Assembly (NCBI GenBank): GCA_049318625.1
Contig: JBMOGA010000001.1
Coordinates: 62,001 to 126,000, forward strand
Origin: JBMOGA01 sp049318625
GTDB taxonomy: Bacteria > Pseudomonadota > Alphaproteobacteria > Rhizobiales > Hyphomicrobiaceae
Length of the DNA: 64,000 bases
Direction: 5' to 3'
The notes beneath the pieces are model-generated. The model saw only the letters and a list, made by a program, of their open reading frames with translations, had not been told where the DNA came from and searched no databases. Of this stretch, positions 10,285 through 18,908 are shown in pieces. How positions within the stretch are numbered: position 1 is the stretch's first letter; each line of letters opens with the position of its first letter. The translations under genes and the position numbers were made by a program.

Positions 10285-11280
10285 GTGCGGAACGGACGTG
10301 TCATACGATTTGTGACAGAGCAGAGCGGCGCGGCGGCGATCGTCGCGGCCACTTTCCTGCCCGTTCTCGTGCTCGCGTCCGCCATGGCCGTCGAGATCGC
10401 GATGGTGGTCGACTACCGGCAGCGGCTGGCCTCTGCGGCCGAACTGACGTGCCGACAGTCGACGCTCTACCTCAACCAACAGTCTGGCCGTCCGAACCGC
10501 AATACCGCTGCCGAGGTCGAGACGATCCGGAACATGGCGGATGCGAACATGAAGATGCTGGGCCTCGATGCGGAATCCTGGCCGCTCGGGATCACCGTGG
10601 AGAACGGTCGAGCCCGGATCATCCTGGAAGGCCAAGCTCGCCAGGTGATGTTCAACCTCGACAGTGTGCCGGCGATCGCGCCGCGGGTGACTCTCAATTG
10701 CTCGGACATTCCCGAAGCCCCGAACCTCGGCCAAGCCAGCACGACCTTGCTCCAGCAGGACTTCGAAACTACCCACCGCGTACCAGCCAACTCGGTCGAG
10801 AAGTTCCTCAGTTTCGATGGCTGGATCAGCGGCGAAGCCGGTTTCGAGATCGCCGGCGAGGGCAGCAGCTTTGGCGCTGCGGGTCTCAACCGGTACTACG
10901 TTCGCCTGGACATGGGTTCCAATTCTGCGATCGAGACCACCGTGGAACTCGACAACGCCGATTACGAACTCGCCTATCTGTACAAATCGGAAAGTACGCT
11001 GCCCGGCTACGGCCAACAGACGATCTGTGGCAGCGCGGCCAGCGTCGCCTGGGCGACCGAGATGGATCAGACTTATCGCATCGAGGCCTCGCTCGCGCCG
11101 GGTCTCGCCGAGCCCACCATTCTCGACGTTTGCGTCTACGCCGCCAACTGGGTGGAGCGGCGCGTGAAATTCCGGGCCAATGGCGGCACCTACCGGCTCG
11201 CATTCGCGGCTGCCGGACGGGCCGACAGCATCGGCGGGCTGCTCGACAACATCCGGCTGTGCGAGGACACATGCCCCTGA
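10285..11280 (+). CDS. TadG-like pilus-assembly-type membrane-anchored protein
   Basis: The 331-residue protein starts with a short basic segment, then a Tad-type pseudopilin anchor, TEQSGAAAIVAATFLPVLVLASAMAVE, followed by YRQRLASAAELTC, typical of TadG. The remaining 270 residues are probably extracytoplasmic. They contain scattered cysteines and a beta-rich C-terminal part (VYAANWVERRVKFRANGGTYRLAFAAAG) reminiscent of carbohydrate-binding-like sandwiches, which is unusual for TadG. The start is GTG 10285 and no better ATG exists before the membrane helix. It overlaps the following TadE-like gene by 10 nt. Recognition rests on the N-terminal motif, so the role in pilus assembly is inferred. 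Confidence 0.65.
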   Translation: MRNGRVIRFVTEQSGAAAIVAATFLPVLVLASAMAVEIAMVVDYRQRLASAAELTCRQSTLYLNQQSGRPNRNTAAEVETIRNMADANMKMLGLDAESWPLGITVENGRARIILEGQARQVMFNLDSVPAIAPRVTLNCSDIPEAPNLGQASTTLLQQDFETTHRVPANSVEKFLSFDGWISGEAGFEIAGEGSSFGAAGLNRYYVRLDMGSNSAIETTVELDNADYELAYLYKSESTLPGYGQQTICGSAASVAWATEMDQTYRIEASLAPGLAEPTILDVCVYAANWVERRVKFRANGGTYRLAFAAAGRADSIGGLLDNIRLCEDTCP

Positions 11281-11723
11281 TCGCGTCCATCCCGCGGCTG
11301 GTCCGTTCGACGAGCGGCGCCGTCGCAATCGAGAGCGCAGCCATCCTCACCCCTCTGTTCCTCATCCTGATCGGATCGCTGCAGTTCGCACTCTACGTCA
11401 TCGAGTGCGAACGGCTCGGCTCGACGGTTTACGAGCTGTCATCCAGTCGGCAGGCCGAGTTGACGGATCGCAGTCAGAGCGAGGTCGCCGGAACGCTGTG
11501 CCAGGGGCTCGCGCTGGTCGAGGAGTGTCCGCACACGATCCGCGTCCAGCTCGCCCCCCTCTTGTCATATCCGTCGATCGGCACGGAGGTCGACGAGAAC
11601 ATCTTCGACCCGGGATCAGCCGGCGCCATCATGCTGTTGCGGACAGAAGCCGCGATGATGTCCTTCATCCCTGGCGTCGGTCGGCTTCCGATCCGCGCGA
11701 CCGCAATCTACATGCGCAGTTGA
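11271..11723 (+). CDS. TadE-like pseudopilin
   Basis: The 150-residue product has the TadE/TadF signature near its N-terminus. A polar segment is followed by STSGAVAIESAAILTPLFLILIGS and then a helical continuation with aromatic residues (QFALYVIECERLG). In known Tad systems such proteins are cleaved after a glycine by TadV and help assemble Flp pili at the inner membrane. The ATG at 11271 sits inside the end of the TadG-like gene, so translation is coupled. The second half holds a CQGLALVEECPHT cysteine pair. No tadA, tadB, tadC, tadV or cpaB is in view. Confidence 0.7.
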   Translation: MPLIASIPRLVRSTSGAVAIESAAILTPLFLILIGSLQFALYVIECERLGSTVYELSSSRQAELTDRSQSEVAGTLCQGLALVEECPHTIRVQLAPLLSYPSIGTEVDENIFDPGSAGAIMLLRTEAAMMSFIPGVGRLPIRATAIYMRS

Positions 11724-11728
11724 TCCCC

Positions 11729-12247
11729 ATGCGAGCGCGCTTCTCGTTGTCTGGATTCCTGGCCGATCGCAGAGGAACGGCCGCGATCGAGTTCGTCCTG
11801 ATCGCCAACGTTCTCCTGGTCCTGTTGGCCGCAGTGGGCGAGATCGCCCTGACGATCCGGGCCACACGCGACGTCCATCGACTGGCCTCGCAGTTGTCGC
11901 TGGCCGTTGCGCAGACCTGTGCCAGCACGTCGTGCGTCGAGCAACTCGCCCGGATGGCGGTCGATCGCGGCGACAATTATCTCATCACCGCCGAGCGGCT
12001 CCGGGTCTCCGCGCAAGAGGTGAGCAAGACCAACGGCATGCTTTCCACGTCGGATGGTGTCGGCCTGTCGGATCCGAGTGCCGCGGCGCGTGCGTCGGCG
12101 GTGCTGGCGGAAGGGGACGTGGGAGTCATCGTCACGATGACCGCCACGGCACTCAGCCCGTTCGCTGCGCTGCTGCCACCCATCGCAACCTGGCGCATAT
12201 CGGCCACGGCCGTTGCCGTGCGGCGCACCGCTCTGCCGGTCATATGA
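11729..12247 (+). CDS. TadE/TadF-like pseudopilin, second copy
   Basis: This 172-residue protein begins MRARFSLSGFLADRRGTAAIEF followed by VLIANVLLVLLAAVGEIAL. The DRRGTAAIEF block and the conserved glutamate five residues into the hydrophobic helix are the TadE/TadF signature. A cysteine pair (TCASTSC) follows the helix, as in the preceding gene. The ATG at 11729 lies 5 nt after the upstream stop. The three genes at 10285-12247 are a coupled set and probably form one membrane complex. The machinery they would normally work with is absent here. Confidence 0.7.
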   Translation: MRARFSLSGFLADRRGTAAIEFVLIANVLLVLLAAVGEIALTIRATRDVHRLASQLSLAVAQTCASTSCVEQLARMAVDRGDNYLITAERLRVSAQEVSKTNGMLSTSDGVGLSDPSAAARASAVLAEGDVGVIVTMTATALSPFAALLPPIATWRISATAVAVRRTALPVI

Positions 12248-12350
12248 CCATTTGGCGCTGCGGACCGGGGCGCGATCGCGCTTGACGGCGCTCGCGCGAC
12301 ATCCGATCTGGTCGGGCGACAGATGCCACACTCCGGCGACGAGGCCCGCC

Positions 12351-12575
12351 ATGACCCTGCGAATGCGAAAGCTTGTCGGCACGGTCGCGCTGATGCTGTT
12401 TCTTGCAGCGTATGCCTTCGTGGCGATGCTCGTGGCGGTGATGCTGCAGGTCCAGGGGAGCAAGATCGCCGAACTCGCCTACTACGTGGTGGCGGGACTG
12501 TTGTGGACGATCCCGGCGGGTGCGCTGATCTGGTGGATGCAACGGCCGGATCCGCGCGACGACGGGGTCGGCTGA
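12351..12575 (+). CDS. DUF2842 small membrane protein
   Basis: The 74-residue protein has two membrane helices, VGTVALMLFLAAYAFVAMLVAV and VVAGLLWTIPAGALIWWMQ, ending in the short acidic tail PDPRDDGVG. This architecture, and especially the RMRKLVGTV start and the WTIPAG..I.WM block, is that of DUF2842, a family I know from alphaproteobacteria with no assigned function. ATG 12351 is preceded by GACGAGG at suitable spacing. It lies 103 bp after the pilin-like genes in the same direction and is convergent with the Wzz-type gene. Co-transcription with the upstream genes is possible but not shown. Confidence 0.8.
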   Translation: MTLRMRKLVGTVALMLFLAAYAFVAMLVAVMLQVQGSKIAELAYYVVAGLLWTIPAGALIWWMQRPDPRDDGVG

Positions 12576-12624
12576 ACGGCGACGCTCGCGGATCCTAGCG
12601 GTCCTGGTCCGCGGCGAACGCGGA

Positions 12625-14607
12625 CTAGGCGGCCTCGGCGGGTCTTTGCAGCAGGCGCCTGACAGCCAGAATGGCCCCTTTCGACGCGGCGAGCGTCAAC
12701 ACCGTCATATCGACGACGTCGAAGTTGAGGAACCGGGCATAGCCGGCGGCGCTTTTCACGGGCTTGCCGCCCACTTCGATGGCTACGTCCATGCGCCCCT
12801 CGATCGCCTCGAACAGGGCGGCCGCGCTGGCATGCGTCCCGGTCACGACGATCTGGTCGTAGACCTCGTCGAGCGCGTCGAGCATCAGATTGAGTTCCTC
12901 ACCGCTCGGCACGAACGAGGATTTCGAGGTGGCGCCGCGCCAGGCGAGACGATGCAGCACCGTCCCGGGTACGGCGACGATGGCTCCCTCGAAATGGCCG
13001 TCCGCCACCACGTCGGCCAGGCCCTTTTTCGGGCGCGGGCCGAGCAGCCGGTCCAGCATCTGGGGCTCGGAGGAGCGTGTGCAGTCGATCAGCAGCACCT
13101 TCTGACCGGCATCGGACAGGGCACGTGCCAGACTGAGGGCCTCGCTCGCTGCATCGACGTCGAGCGTCGAGCCGGCCACGATGGTCCGGAAGCCGATGCG
13201 CCCGCGCGACTGCGCGAGAATGACGCTGGTCGCGTCCGCGATCCTGGCGACCGGCCGTGGCGACGCGCCGATGACGCCCATCTGTGCTGCCGTGCCGGCC
13301 CCCTGGCGCCGCATGCGGCGCCAATCCAGGTATCCGTAGTGACGCAGAGCGGGAACGGCACCGCCGAGCACGAGAACGAGCAGGCCAGGGATCAGTGGCC
13401 AGAACCCTTTGTGCGGCGCCAGCGGACCAGACGGCACCCTGGCGGCCTCGATGGCGCGGATTTCGATGACCGGTTTGGGCTCGAGACCGGCGCCCGTCGC
13501 CAACCTGGTCTCCAGCCGCTGCAAGTCGGTCCGTTTCGCGCGCGCGATGGATTCGAGCCGTGCGAGGGCGCCCTCGCCGCCCGCTGGCGCCTGCTGGCCG
13601 GTGTTTTCGCGTTTCAAGGTTGCGACACGGGCCGCGGCCACTGCGACGTCGCTCTCCAGCCGCTGGGCAATGCCCTCGATCTCGTCGGCCAATCGGCGCG
13701 ATATCCGCGTCAACTCGGCGTTGAGCTGCAGCATGCGCGGGTGGTTCGGCTTCATCACGACCGCGCCTTCGTAAATCTGCTTGCGCAGCGCGGCCTGCTG
13801 GCTCGACAGCTCCTTGACCACCTTGGACTGCTGGCCGTCCGGCAGGCCCTCGGTGGTGCCGCGGATCGCGGCATCGCGCGCGGCACCTGCGATCGACGCC
13901 GCACTGGCGAGCTGCGCCTCGGCCTCGGCGAGTTGGCCGGCCTGCCCACCGAAAACCGGCACGGCATCACCACCGGTCGCGCCCAACCTCCGGAGGTGGG
14001 CAATCTCGGCTTCACTGCTCGCCAGCTCCGAGCGCAAAGCCTCGACCTGAGCCGCCAGCAGTGCGCGGGGATTGCCTGCGGCGTCCAGGGCTATTCTGGC
14101 GACGCGATTGCGATAGGCGGACGCCAGAGCATTGGCGACGTCGGCGGCCACCGCCGGGCTGGTGGCCGTGAAGCGAATGGCAATGGACCGGCCATCGTCG
14201 CGTGATTTCAAGGTCAACCGGCTGCGGAACGCGTCCAGCAGCGACTTCTCGGCCGGTACGATTTCGCTCGGAGCCAGCCCGACCATGTGGCGGAGGCGGC
14301 CGACGGTGGCGTCGATCAAGCTCTCGGCGATCGCGGCGCGATCCTTGGCACTCAGCCGGCGGATGACCTCGCCGTGGAGTTCGGCGGATTCGAGCGCGGT
14401 CAGATGCGCGCGGGCGTCGGCTCCGGGCGCGGCCAGCGCCAGCCGCGCTTCTGCCGCGTATCGCGCCGGTACGATCGCAAGTGCGCCGTAGGCGGCCAGA
14501 GTTGCAGCACCGGCGAGCAGTGCGAGGCGCACTGCGCCGCGACGCACGTCCGAGGGCATCGCCGCGCTTCGGTTGCGGACGTCGATGATGGCGGACTTCA
14601 CCGGCAT
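12625..14607 (-). CDS. Wzz/GumC-type polysaccharide chain-length protein with degenerate tyrosine-kinase domain
   Basis: The 660-residue protein follows the polysaccharide co-polymerase plan. There is an N-terminal membrane helix (RLALLAGAATLAAYGALAI), a long periplasmic coiled-coil region (ELASSEAEIAHLRR to LARLESIARAKRTDLQRLETRL), a second helix (FWPLIPGLLVLVLGGAVPAL) and a cytoplasmic BY-kinase-like domain from about 430. In that domain the GEGKST P-loop is missing: residues about 476-487 read VAGSTLDVDAASE, although the Walker A'-like VLLIDCT near 500 remains. ATP hydrolysis is therefore doubtful and the domain is probably structural or regulatory. The gene stands alone, without glycosyltransferases, but ugd is 3 kb away. 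Confidence 0.8.
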   Translation of the reverse strand: MPVKSAIIDVRNRSAAMPSDVRRGAVRLALLAGAATLAAYGALAIVPARYAAEARLALAAPGADARAHLTALESAELHGEVIRRLSAKDRAAIAESLIDATVGRLRHMVGLAPSEIVPAEKSLLDAFRSRLTLKSRDDGRSIAIRFTATSPAVAADVANALASAYRNRVARIALDAAGNPRALLAAQVEALRSELASSEAEIAHLRRLGATGGDAVPVFGGQAGQLAEAEAQLASAASIAGAARDAAIRGTTEGLPDGQQSKVVKELSSQQAALRKQIYEGAVVMKPNHPRMLQLNAELTRISRRLADEIEGIAQRLESDVAVAAARVATLKRENTGQQAPAGGEGALARLESIARAKRTDLQRLETRLATGAGLEPKPVIEIRAIEAARVPSGPLAPHKGFWPLIPGLLVLVLGGAVPALRHYGYLDWRRMRRQGAGTAAQMGVIGASPRPVARIADATSVILAQSRGRIGFRTIVAGSTLDVDAASEALSLARALSDAGQKVLLIDCTRSSEPQMLDRLLGPRPKKGLADVVADGHFEGAIVAVPGTVLHRLAWRGATSKSSFVPSGEELNLMLDALDEVYDQIVVTGTHASAAALFEAIEGRMDVAIEVGGKPVKSAAGYARFLNFDVVDMTVLTLAASKGAILAVRRLLQRPAEAA

Positions 14608-14695
14608 ACAAATCTCAAGGAATCGGACTGTTACGATCCGTAAGTTTGCGCATTCCGCGTAAGGATTTGCTTAATCCTGCTGGATGAGATTCTGC

Positions 14696-14734
14696 AAAAA
14701 GACGATTTCGGCCGCCCGCTCAGGCGGACGGCCG
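14696..14734 (-). terminator. Rho-independent terminator of the RhlE-type helicase gene
   Basis: On the minus strand an 11-bp stem (CGGCCGTCCGC / GCGGGCGGCCG, with one G-U pair) closes a CTGA loop. It is followed 8 nt later by a TTTTT run at 14700-14696. It sits 40 bp beyond the helicase stop and about 90 bp before the Wzz-type gene starts, so it should separate the two units. The T-run is a little distant from the stem, which lowers confidence. Confidence 0.6.
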
Positions 14735-14775
14735 CTGTCATGCCTGCCCTAAGGCGCGGTCGGCCGCCGCCGACC

Positions 14776-16530
14776 TCAGCCGGCGGATTTTTCGACCTTC
14801 ACCGGGCGACGCAGAAACGCCGGCACATTGTCCTCGAAGCCGACCGGCGCCTCGTTGTCCTGACGGCGGGCGGGACGGTCACGCCTCGGCTCGCGCGGCT
14901 CGGACCGGTCGGCCCGCTCGGGACGGTTGGCCCGTTCGGGACGCTCGGACCGTTCCGGACGCTCGGACCGCTGGGGACGGCTGGCTCGCTCGGGACGGTC
15001 GGCCCGCTCGGGACGGTCGGCTCGCTCGGGACGATCGGCCCGCTCGGGACGGTCGGCCCGTTCGGGACGGTCGCCGCGCGCCGCCCGCTCGACCCGTGCC
15101 GACGCAACCGGGATCACCGGCTGATCTCCCAGGCCCGGCGCATCCGGACGTTCGACCCGGCGCGGGCGGGGCCGGCCGCGCTCGGGCGCTTTACCCTCGG
15201 CGGCTGGCTTGCCGGCAGCGGGCTCCCCGTCGGACGATCCACGCCGGGGCTCCCGGCGCTCGCTGCCACGGCTTGGCCGGCGCCCCTCGTCCTCGCGCCC
15301 ACCGCGGCGCGCCTCCACACGCCCACCGCGGCCCCGGCCGCGGCGGCGCTTGCCGGCATCGGCAAACTCTTCCTCGGTCGGCGGGTCGCCGATCCAGACC
15401 GGTGCCTCACCGGTGATCTTCTCGATGTCCTTGACGAGGCGGAGGTCGTCGGGACCGACGATGGTGACGGAACGGCCTTCGCGGCCGGCCCGGCCGGTGC
15501 GGCCGATCCGGTGCACGTAGTCGTCGCCGGCCCACGGCACATCGAAGTTGAAGACATGGCTGACGTCGGGGATATCGAGGCCGCGTGCGGCCACGTCGCT
15601 GGCGGCCAGGAAGGCGATCTTGCCGGCGCGGAAGGCATCGAGCGTCGCCATCCGGGCGGACTGGTCCATATCGCCATGCAGAGCGCCGGCGTTGAAGCCG
15701 TGCTTCAGCAACGACTTGAGCAGGATCGCGACATCGCGTTTGCGATTGCAGAAGATGATCGCGTTCCGGACGTCGGGCTCTGTGCGGATCAGCTCGCGCA
15801 GGGCCTCCCGCTTGGCGTAGTCCTCGCCGTCGCGGCAGTACCGGAAGAGCTGGGTGATGGTCTTGGCGGTCGTCGCCGGCCGGGCGACCTCGATGCGGAC
15901 CGGATCCTTGAGGAACTGGTCGACCAGACGGGTGATCTCCGGCGGCATCGTGGCCGAGAAGAACAGCGTCTGGCGCTTCGGCGGCAGCAGCTTGCAGATG
16001 CGTTCGATGTCCGGGATGAAGCCCATGTCGAGCATGCGATCGGCCTCGTCGATGACGAGGATCTCGACGCCCATCAGCATGAGCTTGCCACGCTGGAAGT
16101 GATCGAGCATACGCCCCGGCGTGGCGATCAGCACGTCCGCCCCGCGGTCGAGCTTGCGATCCTGGTCGTCGAACGATACGCCGCCGATCAGCAGCGCCAC
16201 CGTCAGCTTGTGATTGACGCCGTATTTCTCGAAGCTCTGGGCGACCTGCGCCGCCAGCTCCCGGGTCGGCGCCAGGATGAGGGATCGCGGCATGCGAGCC
16301 CGGGCACGACCGGTCTCCAAGCGCGTGATCATGGGCAGGACGAAGCCTGCCGTCTTGCCGGTGCCTGTCTGGGCTATGCCGAGGATGTCACGGCCGGTGA
16401 CGGCGATGGGAATAGCCTGGGCCTGGATGGGCGTGGGCGTGGCATAGCCTGCTGCCTCGATGGCCGCGAGGACTTTCGAGCTGAGGCCGAGCTCAGCGAA
16501 CGTGGTCTCTTCCAAGAAACCTGTCTCCAC
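14776..16530 (-). CDS. rhlE: DEAD-box RNA helicase, RhlE type, with repetitive arginine-rich tail
   Basis: This ATP-dependent RNA helicase (584 residues) has all family motifs in order: Q motif (ATPTPIQAQAIP), AQTGTGKT, PTRELAAQV, TPGRMLDHF, DEAD, SAT, FCNRKRDV, ARGLDIPDVSHV and HRIGRTGRAG. The core ends near residue 385. The remaining 200 residues are low-complexity and rich in Arg, Gly, Glu and Pro, including a run of DRPERA-like hexapeptides (about 487-544), probably for nonspecific RNA binding. The likely role is ribosome assembly or mRNA turnover. The start is GTG 16530; a TTG at 16515 with a GGAGACAGG site five bases upstream is an alternative. Confidence 0.93.
   Translation of the reverse strand: METGFLEETTFAELGLSSKVLAAIEAAGYATPTPIQAQAIPIAVTGRDILGIAQTGTGKTAGFVLPMITRLETGRARARMPRSLILAPTRELAAQVAQSFEKYGVNHKLTVALLIGGVSFDDQDRKLDRGADVLIATPGRMLDHFQRGKLMLMGVEILVIDEADRMLDMGFIPDIERICKLLPPKRQTLFFSATMPPEITRLVDQFLKDPVRIEVARPATTAKTITQLFRYCRDGEDYAKREALRELIRTEPDVRNAIIFCNRKRDVAILLKSLLKHGFNAGALHGDMDQSARMATLDAFRAGKIAFLAASDVAARGLDIPDVSHVFNFDVPWAGDDYVHRIGRTGRAGREGRSVTIVGPDDLRLVKDIEKITGEAPVWIGDPPTEEEFADAGKRRRGRGRGGRVEARRGGREDEGRRPSRGSERREPRRGSSDGEPAAGKPAAEGKAPERGRPRPRRVERPDAPGLGDQPVIPVASARVERAARGDRPERADRPERADRPERADRPERADRPERASRPQRSERPERSERPERANRPERADRSEPREPRRDRPARRQDNEAPVGFEDNVPAFLRRPVKVEKSAG
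14901..15072. repeat. In-gene 18-bp tandem repeat encoding DRPERA hexapeptides
   Basis: About nine copies of an 18-bp unit (plus-strand form close to GCTCGGGACGGTCGGCCC) run through the helicase tail. They encode DRPERA units grading into SRPQRS, ERPERS and NRPERA variants toward the C-terminus. The nearly identical central copies and the diverged flanking ones are what slippage with gradual decay would produce. Confidence 0.9.
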
Positions 16531-16796
16531 TCGTGTTCAAACGAGCCGCAAACACGCGCCTCGAAGGAAGCGCGAAGCGGCAACGGAGCGCAGGGGAGAT
16601 CCGGAAAGCTCGAAAATTGATCGAGGATTTGGGTACTGGCAAAGGGCCTAAGCGAATGGCATGCGATCCCCTGCGCCCAGCACGCATGGGTGCTGCCACA
16701 GACAGACTGGATTTGCAAGTCATTCCAGGTCCGGGTAGTCACCGCAGCGGGTGTCGACACGGCGTCACGCCCCACGTGATTCACGGGGAAAATCAA

Positions 16797-17498
16797 ATGC
16801 CCGACGACACCAACCTCGTTCTTGTTCCCGGGCTCTTGTGCACCGCGGAGTTGTTCATGCCGCAGATGGCGGCCCTCGGCGAAACGGCGGCCGTGACGGT
16901 TGCCGATCACACCGGATCGGCGACGCTCGAAGGAATCGCCGCGGCCATTCTTGCCGCGGCGCCGCCGAAATTCGCGCTCGCCGGCCTGTCGATGGGAGGC
17001 TACATCGCGTTCGAGATGCTGCGGCAGGCGCCGGGCCGCATCACCCGGCTCGCTCTGCTCGACACCAACGCCCGGGCCGATCGACCCGAACAGGCGGCCC
17101 AGCGGCGCGATCTCGTCGCCCTGGCCCGCGACAAGGGGCTCCCGGCGGCCGCCGAGTTGCTGCTGCCGTTCCTCGTCCATCGTGATCGGCTGTCGGACGC
17201 ACCGCTGGTGGACATCGTGCGCCGGATGGCCACCGAGACGGGACTCGAGGCGTTCGCGCGCCAGCAGGAGGCGATCATCTCCCGCCCGGACAATCGGCCA
17301 TTCCTTCCCAGCATCCGGTGTCCTACGGTCATCATCGTCGGTGCGGAGGATGCCATCACACCCGTCAAGGTCGCCGAGGAAATGCAGGCCGGCATAGCGG
17401 ACAGCCGCTTGGAGGTCGTACCCGAGTGCGGCCATCTCGCCACACTCGAGCGGCCAGAGGCGGTCAACCGCATTCTGGCCGAATGGATGTCGCGCTAA
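16797..17498 (+). CDS. Alpha/beta hydrolase
   Basis: The 233-residue protein is a compact alpha/beta hydrolase. It has an oxyanion-hole region (LVPGLLCTAELF), nucleophile elbow GLSMGG with Ser65, acid Asp185 in VGAEDAITP and His213 in CGHLATLE. The lid region is short. Substrates cannot be deduced; relatives include esterases and 3-oxoadipate enol-lactonase-like enzymes. ATG 16797 is preceded by GGGGAAA, a good site, although the reading frame stays open upstream to 16533. It is divergent from the helicase and lies 69 bp upstream of the UDP-glucose dehydrogenase gene. Confidence 0.85.
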   Translation: MPDDTNLVLVPGLLCTAELFMPQMAALGETAAVTVADHTGSATLEGIAAAILAAAPPKFALAGLSMGGYIAFEMLRQAPGRITRLALLDTNARADRPEQAAQRRDLVALARDKGLPAAAELLLPFLVHRDRLSDAPLVDIVRRMATETGLEAFARQQEAIISRPDNRPFLPSIRCPTVIIVGAEDAITPVKVAEEMQAGIADSRLEVVPECGHLATLERPEAVNRILAEWMSR

Positions 17499-17567
17499 CA
17501 CGCACACGACAGCGCCAGCATCGTTCAGCGCGGGCCGGCCGGCTGGTCCAGGAGAAGGGGAACGCAC

Positions 17568-18887
17568 ATGAGAGTCTGCATGGTCGGGTCTGGCTATGTC
17601 GGCCTCGTATCCGGCGCTTGTTTCGCCGACTTCGGTCACGTGGTCACCTGCGTGGATACCGACCCCGACAAGATCGCCCGGTTGATGGGCGGCGAGATGC
17701 CGATTTACGAGCCGGGGCTCGAGTCGCTGGTGGCCGAGAACCGCAAGGCGGAGAGGCTGTTCTTCACGAGCAGCCTGGCGGAGGGCATGCGCGGCGCCGA
17801 CGCTGTGTTCATCGCGGTCGGCACGCCGTCGCGGCGCGGCGACGGACACGCGGATCTCTCCTACGTGCATCAGGCGGCGCGCGACATCGCCCGCGTGATG
17901 GACCGCTTCACGGTGGTTGTCACCAAGTCGACCGTGCCGGTCGGCACCGGCGACGAGGTGGAGCGGATCATCCGCGAAACCCGCCCCGATGCCGATTTCG
18001 CCGTCGTCTCCAATCCGGAGTTCCTGCGCGAAGGCGCCGCCATCAGCGACTTCAAGCGCCCGGACCGCATCGTCATCGGATCCGACGATCCCCGCGCGCG
18101 CGAGGTGATGACCGAGATCTACCGGCCACTCAATCTCAACGAGCCGCCGCTGTTCTTCACGAGCCGGCGGACCAGCGAACTGATCAAGTACGCCGCCAAC
18201 GCCTTCCTGGCGGTCAAGATCACCTTCATCAACGAGATCGCCGACCTGTGCGAGAAGGTCGACGCCAACGTGCAGGAGGTGGCGCGCGGCATCGGCCTCG
18301 ACAACCGCATCGGCTCGAAGTTCCTGCACGCCGGCCCAGGCTACGGCGGGTCGTGCTTCCCGAAGGATACGCTGGCGCTGGTCAAGACCGGCCAGGATTA
18401 CGAGGCGCCGCTGCGCATCGTCGAGACGGTCGTGTCGGTGAACGACCAGCGCAAGCGGGCGATGGCGCGCAAGGTCGTCGCGGCCTGCGGCGGATCGGTG
18501 CGGGGCAAGACGATCGCGCTGCTCGGCCTGACCTTCAAGCCGAATACGGACGACATGCGCGAGGCGCCGTCGCTGGCCATCGTCACCGCCCTGCAGGACG
18601 CGGGCGCCGAGGTGCGGGCGTATGATCCGGAGGGCATGACTCAGGCCGCAAAGCTCCTCGAGAACGTGGCGTATGCGGACTCGGCCTATGACTGCATCAA
18701 GGGCGCCGATGCCATGGTCATCGTGACGGAGTGGGACGAGTTCCGGGCCCTCGATCTCGAGCGGGCGAAGGGCCTCTTGCGGTCGCCGGTGCTGGTCGAT
18801 TTGCGGAACATCTACCGGCCGGAGACGGTCCACAAGCTCGGGTTCAACTACGAGAGCGTCGGACGGGGCCGTTCACAGAAGCCCTGA
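17568..18887 (+). CDS. ugd: UDP-glucose 6-dehydrogenase
   Basis: This enzyme oxidises UDP-glucose twice with NAD+ to UDP-glucuronate, a precursor of acidic polysaccharides and lipid A modifications. The 439 residues start with the Rossmann motif VGSGYVGLVSGACFAD. They carry ELIKYAANAFLAVKITFINE with Lys207 and the catalytic Cys263 in HAGPGYGGSCFPKD. The C-terminal domain has LGLTFKPNTDDMREAPS. ATG 17568 follows an AGGAGAAGGGG ribosome site. It is 21 bp upstream of serA and may be co-transcribed with it, although their pathways differ. The Wzz-type gene nearby is a plausible functional partner in polysaccharide production. Confidence 0.96.
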   Translation: MRVCMVGSGYVGLVSGACFADFGHVVTCVDTDPDKIARLMGGEMPIYEPGLESLVAENRKAERLFFTSSLAEGMRGADAVFIAVGTPSRRGDGHADLSYVHQAARDIARVMDRFTVVVTKSTVPVGTGDEVERIIRETRPDADFAVVSNPEFLREGAAISDFKRPDRIVIGSDDPRAREVMTEIYRPLNLNEPPLFFTSRRTSELIKYAANAFLAVKITFINEIADLCEKVDANVQEVARGIGLDNRIGSKFLHAGPGYGGSCFPKDTLALVKTGQDYEAPLRIVETVVSVNDQRKRAMARKVVAACGGSVRGKTIALLGLTFKPNTDDMREAPSLAIVTALQDAGAEVRAYDPEGMTQAAKLLENVAYADSAYDCIKGADAMVIVTEWDEFRALDLERAKGLLRSPVLVDLRNIYRPETVHKLGFNYESVGRGRSQKP

Positions 18888-18908
18888 GCGTTCCCAAACA
18901 ACAATGAG

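Noticed and set aside
16533..16796. N-terminal extension of the alpha/beta hydrolase to 16533
   Set aside because: The added 88 residues have no hydrolase features, and ATG 16797 has a good ribosome site and the family's normal start.
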